In this document: positions 6,503 to 12,443 of the stretch, piece by piece
Position numbering within the stretch: the first letter of the stretch is position 1
Layout of the letters: each line of letters opens with the position of its first letter
Source: SVTX01 sp045632305
Lineage (GTDB): Bacteria; Bacillota; Clostridia; Oscillospirales; CAG-272
NCBI GenBank assembly: GCA_045632305.1
Contig: JAZQWL010000004.1
Coordinates: 1-12,443, forward strand
Reading direction: 5' to 3'
Length of the DNA stretch: 12,443 nucleotides
Made by a program: the position numbers and the translations under genes
Notes under the pieces: generated by a model
Told to the model about the DNA's origin: nothing
Database searches by the model: none
What the model saw: the letters and a program-made list of their open reading frames with translations, nothing else

Positions 6503-7534
6503 ATGAAAATAAAAATTTTTCCGATTATACTCTCTGTGTGCTTGCTTTTCACCTCGGTATTGCTTGCTTCATGTGACTTGGATAAAGACTCTGCTGCGGA
6601 TGGAAACACAACACAGGATAAATACAGTAACCAAATCAATATTTCGGTTTTGAACGGTACCACCGGCTTTGGAATTGCGAAGCTTATGGAGGACGTATCG
6701 TCAGGAAGCTCTGCTTTTGAAAATGCGAAGTTCTCTGTTGAAAGTGACCCTTCAAATATTTTGTCGGGACTTATAAACGGATCTATCGATATTGCTGCGC
6801 TTCCTACGAACGCAGCGGCGAACGTTTATAACAAGACGGGCGGCAAGGTTAAAATTGTTGCGGTAAACACGCTTGGAGTTCTGTACGTTGTTGTAAATAG
6901 TGAAAATGTGGTTCTTCCCCGAATAGGCGGCATAGAAGATCTCCGCGGTAAAACCGTTTATTGCCCCGCGCAGAATCCTGCATTCATTATGAAAGCCCTT
7001 TGTGAAAAGAGCGGACTTAAGGTCGGCGAGGATATTATCATTGACACCGCTTACGCACAGCCCGCAGATCTTCGCGCGGCGATCGTATCGGGGAAGGTAG
7101 ATATTGCAGTTCTTCCCGAGCCCATGGTTACGATTGCTACGAGTGCTAACGATAAGCTCTGTAGTGCCATTGACCTCACGCATGAGTGGGATAAGGTATT
7201 CACAAATGATTCTCTTATGCAGGGCTGTATCGTTGTGCGAACTGATTGGCTTGAGCAAAATGCCGTTGCTTTTGAACAGTTCATGAAAGAATACAAGGCG
7301 TCCGTCGAGTACGTAAACACCAATGTTGACGATGCAGCAAAGCTTATTGTCAAGCATAATATTTTTACCAACGAATCCGTTGCTAAAAAGGCGATTCCGA
7401 ATTGCAACATCAAGTTCGTTGACGGTGACGAAATGGCGCAGGGCTTAAATAAGTTTTTCGAGGCACTCTACTCTGTTGCGCCTGCATCGATAGGAAATAA
7501 CATCCCTGCAAACGACATTTACTATAAGAAATGA
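6503..7534 (+). CDS. ABC transporter substrate-binding lipoprotein (NMT1/SsuA-like)
   Basis: 343 residues. A signal peptide with a Lys-rich start and hydrophobic core ends in lipobox LASC (21-24), so the protein should be lipid-anchored at Cys24 on the outer face of the membrane, followed by an acidic, Ser/Thr/Asn-rich linker. The mature part has the periplasmic-binding-protein II pattern of COG0715-like proteins: ISVLNGTTGFGIAKLM, a GLINGSIDIAALPTNAAANVYNKTGG segment, NTLGVLYVVV, IEDLRGKTVY and GKVDIAVLPEPMV. Relatives bind nitrate, sulfonates, taurine or pyrimidine thiamine precursors; the ligand here cannot be told. The ATG at 6503 was preferred over an in-frame TTG at 6464 because GAGGAA (6488-6493) lies 9 bases upstream and the signal peptide begins there; the TTG would follow the predicted transcription start by only about 9 bases. 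First gene of the operon. Confidence 0.9.
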   Translation: MKIKIFPIILSVCLLFTSVLLASCDLDKDSAADGNTTQDKYSNQINISVLNGTTGFGIAKLMEDVSSGSSAFENAKFSVESDPSNILSGLINGSIDIAALPTNAAANVYNKTGGKVKIVAVNTLGVLYVVVNSENVVLPRIGGIEDLRGKTVYCPAQNPAFIMKALCEKSGLKVGEDIIIDTAYAQPADLRAAIVSGKVDIAVLPEPMVTIATSANDKLCSAIDLTHEWDKVFTNDSLMQGCIVVRTDWLEQNAVAFEQFMKEYKASVEYVNTNVDDAAKLIVKHNIFTNESVAKKAIPNCNIKFVDGDEMAQGLNKFFEALYSVAPASIGNNIPANDIYYKK

Positions 7535-8310
7535 AAAAGACAGTATTAAAATGTTTAAAGATTACGGCAATCGCCGCGTTCTGGATAGGCGTATGGTATC
7601 TTTTGTATTTTGCGATTGATAATCCTCTGCTTTTCCCCTCGTTGCATGCGGTTATCATAAGATTGCTCGATTTAATGAAAACGGCTGAATTTTATATTAT
7701 TATTGCGCGATCGATCGTAAGAATAGCGGCAGGACTTATTTTTGCCGTATCTCTCGGTGTACTTATTGCTCTCCTGACCGCGAGATTTAAGCTCGCGCAT
7801 AGCTTTATTTCTCCGTTTATGACGGTGCTGAAGGCGACGCCTGTGGCATCGTTCATTATTCTTTTGCTTTTGTGGATGGGACGAGATATTGCTCCCGCGA
7901 TAATATCGTCTTGCGTTGTCTTGCCTATCGTATGGACGGGTGTCGAGACAGGTATTTCACAGACGGATAAAAAGCTTATAGACATGTCTTATGCTTATAA
8001 AATGCGTCTTGGACAAAAGATCAGATACATTTATACCCCTCAGGTTATTCCATATTTTATTTCCTCTGTCAAGTCTTCAATCGGTCTTGCGTGGAAGGCA
8101 GGAATTGCTGCGGAGGTTCTCTCGTTGCCCATTATTTCTATCGGTAAGCAGATATTTGAATCAAAGCTAAATCTTGAAACCGTCGATCTGTTTGCCTGGA
8201 CGCTTGTGGCGATCGTGATAAGCGTTGTGATAGAAAAAATTACGGTGCTTGCAGTTCGTAAAATTTCCAAATCCAAGCGATTTCTCTCTGAAAGGAGGGC
8301 CAGGATATGA
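7531..8310 (+). CDS. ABC transporter permease (SsuC/ThiX-like, BPD inner membrane family)
   Basis: 259 residues with about six membrane helices (first at roughly 10-28, last at about 220-242). It forms the membrane channel of the importer. Family marks are KATPVASFIILLLLWMG (101-117), the cytoplasmic EAA-type coupling loop around residues 155-175 (AYKMRLGQKIRYIYTPQVIP), which contacts the ATPase, and SSIGLAWKAGIAAEVL (182-197), all typical of nitrate/sulfonate/thiamine-precursor permeases. The ATG lies in a 4-base ATGA overlap with the lipoprotein stop and has no usable Shine-Dalgarno, so translation likely depends on reinitiation. The positively charged C-terminus (residues 244-258) is cytoplasmic. 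Confidence 0.92.
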   Translation: MKKTVLKCLKITAIAAFWIGVWYLLYFAIDNPLLFPSLHAVIIRLLDLMKTAEFYIIIARSIVRIAAGLIFAVSLGVLIALLTARFKLAHSFISPFMTVLKATPVASFIILLLLWMGRDIAPAIISSCVVLPIVWTGVETGISQTDKKLIDMSYAYKMRLGQKIRYIYTPQVIPYFISSVKSSIGLAWKAGIAAEVLSLPIISIGKQIFESKLNLETVDLFAWTLVAIVISVVIEKITVLAVRKISKSKRFLSERRARI

Positions 8311-8882
8311 CCGAATTTGTAAACGTATCAAAAAGATATGATGATGCGAAAGTCATAGAAGGGTTTTCACTTGATGTATCAGACGGCGAGAGAGTTGTTC
8401 TGATGGGTGAATCGGGTATTGGCAAGACCACGCTTCTCAATATTGCCGCAGGACTCGTTAAGCCCGACGGCGGTGATTTTAAAACAGATAAAAAGATTGC
8501 TTATATGTTTCAAGAGCCACGTCTTTTACCGACGTTTACGGTAAATGAAAATATTTTAGCGGTTTTAAAAGGCAAAGACAAAGTAAAGCTTGCAGAGAAA
8601 CATTTAAAGCTTGCAGAGCTTGACGGACACAAGGAAAAATACCCGTCCGAGCTTTCGGGCGGTATGGCGCAAAGAGTTGCCTTTACAAGATTTTTGGCGT
8701 TTGCCGAGGAAACGGGAGCGACACTTCTTCTTCTCGACGAGCCCTTCTCTGCTCTTGATGAAGATATGCGCGAGCGAATGATTAAACTTTTGCTTGAATT
8801 TACAAACGGTAAGAGTGTTATTTATGTTACGCATAATACCGCGGAAGCCGAGAAGATTTCACAGAAAATTATAAAATTATAA
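8307..8882 (+). CDS. ABC transporter ATP-binding protein, compact (SsuB/TauB-like)
   Basis: 191 residues, containing only the ATPase core. Motifs in order: Walker A GESGIGKT (34-41), Q-loop Gln69 in MFQEPRLLP, signature LSGGMAQR (116-123), Walker B LLLLDEP (140-146), D-loop SALD (148-151) and switch His176 in VTHN. The protein stops about 15 residues past the switch histidine, whereas SsuB/TauB relatives run to about 240-260 residues, so the C-terminal helical part is absent. All catalytic motifs are present, so it should be functional. It overlaps the permease by ATGA and has its own strong AAAGGAGGG (8291-8299), unlike the permease. The terminator stem begins 2 bases after its stop codon. 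Confidence 0.93.
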   Translation: MTEFVNVSKRYDDAKVIEGFSLDVSDGERVVLMGESGIGKTTLLNIAAGLVKPDGGDFKTDKKIAYMFQEPRLLPTFTVNENILAVLKGKDKVKLAEKHLKLAELDGHKEKYPSELSGGMAQRVAFTRFLAFAEETGATLLLLDEPFSALDEDMRERMIKLLLEFTNGKSVIYVTHNTAEAEKISQKIIKL

Positions 8883-8883
8883 G

Positions 8884-8909
8884 ACAAGCCCCTCGAAAGA
8901 GGGGCTTGT
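8884..8909. terminator. Strong intrinsic terminator between the ABC operon and prmA
   Basis: A perfect 11-bp stem, ACAAGCCCCTC (8884-8894) and GAGGGGCTTGT (8899-8909), is closed by a GAAA tetraloop. TTCTTTATTTT follows for rightward transcripts. Leftward, the strand after the stem reads CTTATAATTTT, a weaker U-rich tail, so the element probably also ends the dnaK-dnaJ-prmA transcript, whose stop codon is only 3 bases away. Confidence 0.92.
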
Positions 8910-8912
8910 TCT

Positions 8913-9875
8913 TTATTTTAATGATACCGCAAGCGCGCACCAGCCGTTTTCCTCGGCAAGCTCAACGATGCGGAGTCCGTGCTCCTCGAAGCAAGAAACA
9001 ACGTCGTCGCGGCGTTCGGAGATAATGCCCGAAGCCAAGAGAACTGTTTCCTTATTCATGAATTTTGAAACGTCGGGAGTCATACGGATGATGATGTCTG
9101 CAACGATGTTAGCGCAGATGATATTATAACCGCCCGCTACGTTTTCTGCCTGCTTGAGAAGGTCGGACTGAGCAACGCTTACAACGTCGCAAAGCTCGCT
9201 GTCCTTTACGTTTTCGTTAGCAACTCTTACGGACATAGGGTCAATATCATAAGCTTTGCATTCAACGGCGCCGAGTTTTGCAGCGCAGATAGCGAGAATT
9301 CCGCTTCCCGTTCCAACGTCGAGAACGGTATGTCCCTTATGTACGTACTTTTGAAGAAGACCGATAATAAGGCGAGTGGTTTCGTGCGTGCCCGTACCAA
9401 AAGCCATGCCCGGGTCCATTCTTACGATTATTTCGCCTTCGCTCGCAGTGTACTTTTCCCACGCAGGAACGATAACGATATTGCCGATCTTGAGGGGCTT
9501 GTAGTATGCCTTCCATGAGTTCGCCCAGTCCTCTTCCTTGTGACCGATAATATCGATCTCAGCATCCGAGAAGCCGGTAGCCATAAGGCGCTCGCGAAGG
9601 AACGCGAGATCGTCTGCGAAGCTTCTATCGCAAGGAACGAAGAAGGAAACGGATGCCTTGGATTTATCTGCATTGAGGATCTTTTCATCAATAAGATCGC
9701 CGTAGCAGGTCTTGAGGTCGATGTCACTGAGATCCTCGATCATAAGATTGTTGTTTATCATGCTCATAACGGCAACGAGCTCGTCAAGTCGCTCGGTTTT
9801 TACTGTAACCTTGATCTGTGTCCAGTCGGTAACAGTTCCGTAGTCACCGCAAAGGTAGTCTTTATCTGTAGTCAT
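8913..9875 (-). CDS. prmA: Ribosomal protein L11 methyltransferase
   Basis: 320 residues. PrmA methylates ribosomal protein L11 using S-adenosylmethionine. The N-terminal substrate-recognition domain (to about residue 110) contains TDWTQIKVTVK and MIEDLSD, the usual PrmA opening. Next comes EDWANSWKAYYKPLKIG (115-131), then MAFGTGTHETTRL (158-169), the SAM-binding motif VLDVGTGSGILAI (184-196), AYDIDPMSV and the catalytic-loop ANIVADII (255-262). The N-terminus has about 17 residues more than typical before the conserved Trp18; no better start is obvious. The ribosome binding site is weak (AAAAAAGG about 12 bases upstream, overlapping the dnaJ stop). The 18-base gap from dnaJ and the dnaK-dnaJ-prmA order, as in B. 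subtilis, indicate co-transcription, but the rsmE gene that follows in B. subtilis is replaced here by a terminator. Confidence 0.95.
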   Translation of the reverse strand: MTTDKDYLCGDYGTVTDWTQIKVTVKTERLDELVAVMSMINNNLMIEDLSDIDLKTCYGDLIDEKILNADKSKASVSFFVPCDRSFADDLAFLRERLMATGFSDAEIDIIGHKEEDWANSWKAYYKPLKIGNIVIVPAWEKYTASEGEIIVRMDPGMAFGTGTHETTRLIIGLLQKYVHKGHTVLDVGTGSGILAICAAKLGAVECKAYDIDPMSVRVANENVKDSELCDVVSVAQSDLLKQAENVAGGYNIICANIVADIIIRMTPDVSKFMNKETVLLASGIISERRDDVVSCFEEHGLRIVELAEENGWCALAVSLK

Positions 9876-9893
9876 ATTTTTACACTGCCTTTT

Positions 9894-11027
9894 TTATTTT
9901 TTGTGCTTTTTGAAAAAGCTGTTTTTCTTTACGTAATTGTTCTCACCGCATTCATCTGCAAATGCACGGAGGAGATCCTTCTGCTTCTGCGTAAGGCCTC
10001 TCGGAATTTCAACGTTAACACGGAAAATAAGGTCGCCGCGTCGGTTGGAATTCACCATGGGAACACCCTTGTTTCTTAATGTAAACGTTGTTCCCGTCTG
10101 TGTGCCGTCTGGAATGGTGTACTTCTCTGTTCCTTCAAGAGTCGGAACGTCGATTTCCGCGCCTAAGGTTGCCTCTGAAATCGTAATCGGTATCTCGCAG
10201 TAGAGATCGTAGCCGTCGCGCTGGAAGGTCGAGCTCTTACGAACTCCGATCATTACAACAACGTCACCTGTCGGGCCGCCGTTTATACCGTCGTTACCGC
10301 CACCTCGGATAACAAGTCCCTTACCGTGGTCGATGCCTGCGGGAATATTGATCGTAATTGATTTCTGTTCCTTTTCAAAGCCGTTACCGCGGCATTTCTG
10401 ACAAGGAGTTTTGATGTATTTACCCGTTCCGCGACAAGTATCGCAAGTCGTCGTAGATTGGAACTGCATACCGCCTAAGTTCTGCATAACGCGACGCTGA
10501 CCGCTACCGTGACAGGTAGGACATGTTTCACTCTTGCCATCCGCAGAGCCCGTTCCGTTACAGCCCGAGCATTTTTTCATGCGTGTATATTTAATTTCTT
10601 TTTTGCATCCAAATACTGCTTCCTCAAAGGAAATTGTGATATTCGTTTCAATATCGTCGCCGCGTTGAGGAGCATTTCTTCTTTGTTGACGGGATCCGCC
10701 TCCAAAACCGCCACCGAAAAAGCTGCCGAATATATCGCCAAGATCCACGTCGAAGCCGCCAAATCCACCGAAGCCGCCCGCACCTGCTCCTGCAGTAGGA
10801 TCGAAAGCGGCATGACCGTATTGGTCGTATTTTGCGCGCTTGTCACTGTCGGAAAGAACCTCGTATGCCTCGTTAGCTTCCTTGAACTTTGCCTCGGCTT
10901 CCGCATTACCGGGATTCATATCGGGGTGATATTTTTTAGCAAGTCCTCTGTATGCTTTTTTTATTTCAGCGTCAGTTGCACCCTTCTGTACACCTAACAC
11001 CTCATAATAATCTCTTTTATCTGCCAT
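9894..11027 (-). CDS. dnaJ: Chaperone protein DnaJ (type I Hsp40)
   Basis: 377 residues, normal length. This cytoplasmic co-chaperone stimulates DnaK ATP hydrolysis and delivers unfolded substrates. Domains in order: J domain (5-70) with HPD at 34-36; Gly/Phe-rich linker (about 78-112); a zinc-binding domain with four CxxCxGxG-type repeats (C153/C156, C169/C172, C195/C198, C209/C212), all eight cysteines present; two beta-barrel substrate-binding domains (about 220-345); and a dimerisation C-terminus ending in a Lys-rich tail. The ATG at 11027 has AGGAG (11034-11038) 6 bases upstream. It lies 90 bases downstream of dnaK, separated by two hairpins. Confidence 0.97.
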   Translation of the reverse strand: MADKRDYYEVLGVQKGATDAEIKKAYRGLAKKYHPDMNPGNAEAEAKFKEANEAYEVLSDSDKRAKYDQYGHAAFDPTAGAGAGGFGGFGGFDVDLGDIFGSFFGGGFGGGSRQQRRNAPQRGDDIETNITISFEEAVFGCKKEIKYTRMKKCSGCNGTGSADGKSETCPTCHGSGQRRVMQNLGGMQFQSTTTCDTCRGTGKYIKTPCQKCRGNGFEKEQKSITINIPAGIDHGKGLVIRGGGNDGINGGPTGDVVVMIGVRKSSTFQRDGYDLYCEIPITISEATLGAEIDVPTLEGTEKYTIPDGTQTGTTFTLRNKGVPMVNSNRRGDLIFRVNVEIPRGLTQKQKDLLRAFADECGENNYVKKNSFFKKHKK

Positions 11028-11043
11028 TATTAACTCCTGTTTC

Positions 11044-11070
11044 GTAGATTATAAGGTTACCATAATCTAC
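11044..11070 (-). repeat. Perfect hairpin upstream of dnaJ
   Basis: GTAGATTAT (11044-11052) and ATAATCTAC (11062-11070) form a 9-bp stem with a 9-base loop. It sits just 5' of the dnaJ ribosome binding site (11034-11038) in the dnaK-dnaJ mRNA. It is AT-rich with no U tract, so it is unlikely to be a terminator; it may stabilise the dnaJ mRNA or limit ribosome access. Confidence 0.6.
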
Positions 11071-11073
11071 TTT

Positions 11074-11101
11074 GTGGGAAAGACAGTTTTGCCTTTCCCA
11101 C
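11074..11101 (-). repeat. Perfect hairpin downstream of dnaK
   Basis: GTGGGAAAG (11074-11082) and CTTTCCCAC (11093-11101) form a 9-bp stem with a 10-base loop, 16 bases after the dnaK stop codon. In the dnaK direction it is followed by AAAGTAGATT rather than U residues, so it is not a canonical intrinsic terminator. It could protect the dnaK 3' end after processing, or partly attenuate transcription into dnaJ. Confidence 0.6.
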
Positions 11102-11117
11102 GGTAATTATTTATAAA

Positions 11118-12443
11118 TTATTTATCAGAGTTGTCCTCGTAGTTTGCGTCGTAGAACTGACCGTCACCCTGCGCGCCGCCGTTAGGATCAAAGCCCTGGC
11201 CGCCCTGCGCCTGATGCTGAGCATAAAGCTTTTCGGAAATCTTGTAGAATGTCTTCTCAACTGCTTCAGTGTCTGCCTTGATTGCTTCTGTGTCGTTGCC
11301 CTTGAGAGTTTCCTTGAGCTTGGAGATAGCAGCTTCTACGTCTGCTTTGTCCTGAGCGTCGATCTTGTCACCGAGCTCGCCAAGTGTCTTTTCACACTGG
11401 AATACCATGCTGTCAGCTCTGTTTCTGATTTCAACTGCTTCCTTTGCCTTCTTATCCTCTTCAGCAAACTTTTCAGCGTCCTTTACTGCCTTGTCAATAT
11501 CTTCCTGAGACATGTTTGTAGAGGAAGTGATGGTGATGTGCTGCTGCTTGCCCGTACCCTTGTCGCAAGCTGTAACGTTAACGATACCGTTAGCGTCGAT
11601 ATCGAATGTTACTTCGATCTGAGGAATACCTCTGGGTGCGGGAGCGATACCGTCGAGACTGAAGCGTCCGAGAGTTGTGTTGTAAGCCGCCATTTCGCGC
11701 TCGCCCTGAAGAACGTGAATTTCAACGGAAGTCTGACCGTCAGCTGCTGTGGAGTAGATCTGGCTCTTCTTTACGGGAATAGTTGTATTTCTATCGATAA
11801 TTCTATTGAATACACCGCCCATTGTTTCGATACCGAGTGAGAGAGGTGTTACGTCAAGAAGGAGAAGGTCCTTAACGTCGCCGCCAAGTACACCGCCCTG
11901 AATTGCCGCGCCAACTGCTACGCATTCGTCGGGGTTAATACCGCGGAAGGGTTCTTTGCCGAGGAACTTCTTAACTGCTTCCTGAACTGCAGGAATTCTT
12001 GTGGAACCGCCTACGAGAAGGATCTTGTCGATTTCGTTAGCGGAAAGACCGGAGTCGCGGAGAACCTGCTTTGTGGGGCCCATTGTTGCTTCAACGAGGT
12101 CGGATGTGATTCTGTCGAATTCAGCTCTTGTAAGAGTTGCTTCGAAGTGGAGAGGACCTGCTGCCGTTGCAGTAATGAAAGGAAGGTTGATGTTGGAAGA
12201 AGACATGCCGGAAAGCTCGATCTTTGCCTTTTCAGCCGCGTCCTTGAGGCGCTGGAGAACCATCTTGTCATTTCTGAGGTCAATGCCGTTTTCCTTCTGG
12301 AACTGCTGAGCCATCCAGTCAATAATTCTCTGGTCGAAGTCGTCGCCGCCGAGCTTGTTATTACCTGCAGTTGCCAAAACTTCAAATACACCGTCAGAGA
12401 TTTCAAGCAAGGAAACGTCGAATGTACCGCCGCCGAGGTCGAA
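11118..12443 (-). CDS. dnaK: Chaperone protein DnaK (Hsp70), N-terminus beyond the window
   Basis: 441 residues of the C-terminal part are visible; the frame is open to the window edge and about 170 N-terminal residues are missing. DnaK is the ATP-driven Hsp70 chaperone working with DnaJ and GrpE. Visible in order: the phosphate-2 motif DLGGGTFDVS at the edge; GGDDFDQRI; the adenosine motif LVGGSTRIP; the interdomain linker VKDLLLLDVTPLSLGIET; the beta-sandwich substrate-binding domain with IPVKKSQIYSTAADGQ and LQGERE; DIDANGIVNVTACDKGTGK; an alpha-helical lid; and a Gly/Gln-rich disordered tail ending in acidic residues. Codon choice looks strongly biased (many CTT/GAG/GTT-type repeats of preferred codons), as expected for an abundant protein. 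Any promoter or CIRCE operator lies upstream, outside the window. Confidence 0.98.
   Translation of the reverse strand, partial: FDLGGGTFDVSLLEISDGVFEVLATAGNNKLGGDDFDQRIIDWMAQQFQKENGIDLRNDKMVLQRLKDAAEKAKIELSGMSSSNINLPFITATAAGPLHFEATLTRAEFDRITSDLVEATMGPTKQVLRDSGLSANEIDKILLVGGSTRIPAVQEAVKKFLGKEPFRGINPDECVAVGAAIQGGVLGGDVKDLLLLDVTPLSLGIETMGGVFNRIIDRNTTIPVKKSQIYSTAADGQTSVEIHVLQGEREMAAYNTTLGRFSLDGIAPAPRGIPQIEVTFDIDANGIVNVTACDKGTGKQQHITITSSTNMSQEDIDKAVKDAEKFAEEDKKAKEAVEIRNRADSMVFQCEKTLGELGDKIDAQDKADVEAAISKLKETLKGNDTEAIKADTEAVEKTFYKISEKLYAQHQAQGGQGFDPNGGAQGDGQFYDANYEDNSDK

Noticed and set aside
9540..10997. Long plus-strand frames across prmA and dnaJ
   Set aside because: These are shadows of the minus-strand genes: they run across gene boundaries, lack ribosome binding sites and show no family features.
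11074..11101. Hairpin after dnaK as an intrinsic terminator
   Set aside because: The stem is perfect but no U tract follows in the dnaK direction, and dnaJ continues 46 bases further on with no visible promoter of its own.
11214..11840. 208-codon open frame antisense to dnaK
   Set aside because: It has Cys/Leu/Val-rich low-complexity composition explained by the reverse complement of biased dnaK codons, with no ribosome binding site and no recognisable domain; dnaK on the other strand is certain.

Overview
The window looks like a chromosomal segment from a low-to-moderate GC Firmicute of the class Clostridia, probably an uncultured gut-type lineage. The basis is gene order (mcsB-like next to clpC; dnaK, dnaJ, prmA in that order), strong AGGAGG-type ribosome binding sites, a textbook sigma-A promoter and AT-rich intergenic regions. 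Genus-level placement is not possible from sequence reading alone. There is no sign of mobile DNA, CRISPR arrays, rRNA or tRNA. Gene density is high and no gene-free stretch exceeds about 235 bases.

Layout. (1) Bases 1-3358, plus strand: the 3' part of a McsB-family (protein arginine kinase-like) gene followed by clpC, the end of a CtsR/McsA/McsB/ClpC-type protein quality-control operon. (2) Bases 3376-6268, minus strand: galE, galM and a YwaF/TMEM164-like membrane protein, tightly coupled (4-base overlap, then a 5-base gap). This operon converges on clpC through a shared bidirectional terminator. (3) Bases 6269-6502: a divergent promoter region with a perfect TTGACA-N17-TATAAT promoter rightward, and a weaker leftward promoter with an 18-base palindrome. 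(4) Bases 6503-8882, plus strand: a three-gene ABC importer (lipoprotein, permease, ATPase) of the NMT1/SsuABC type, each junction an ATGA overlap, closed by a strong GAAA-loop terminator. (5) Bases 8913-12443, minus strand: prmA, dnaJ and the 3' two thirds of dnaK, reading toward the same terminator, with two perfect hairpins between dnaK and dnaJ.

How the genes work together: both ends of the window are protein-folding and proteolysis modules (ClpC unfoldase; DnaK/DnaJ chaperones). The middle holds galactose metabolism (GalM anomer conversion, GalE epimerisation of UDP-hexoses) and a nutrient importer of unknown substrate.

The most notable point is the McsB-like protein. It aligns along its length with McsB but lacks the catalytic cysteine, the second glutamate of the NEEDH motif, the ATP-contacting arginines that fall inside the window and the allosteric RDxxRA motif. 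The neighbouring ClpC keeps both N-domain glutamates known to dock phosphoarginine. Just before clpC, a CCTCC element can pair with the clpC GGAGG ribosome binding site, suggesting translational coupling or a thermosensor.
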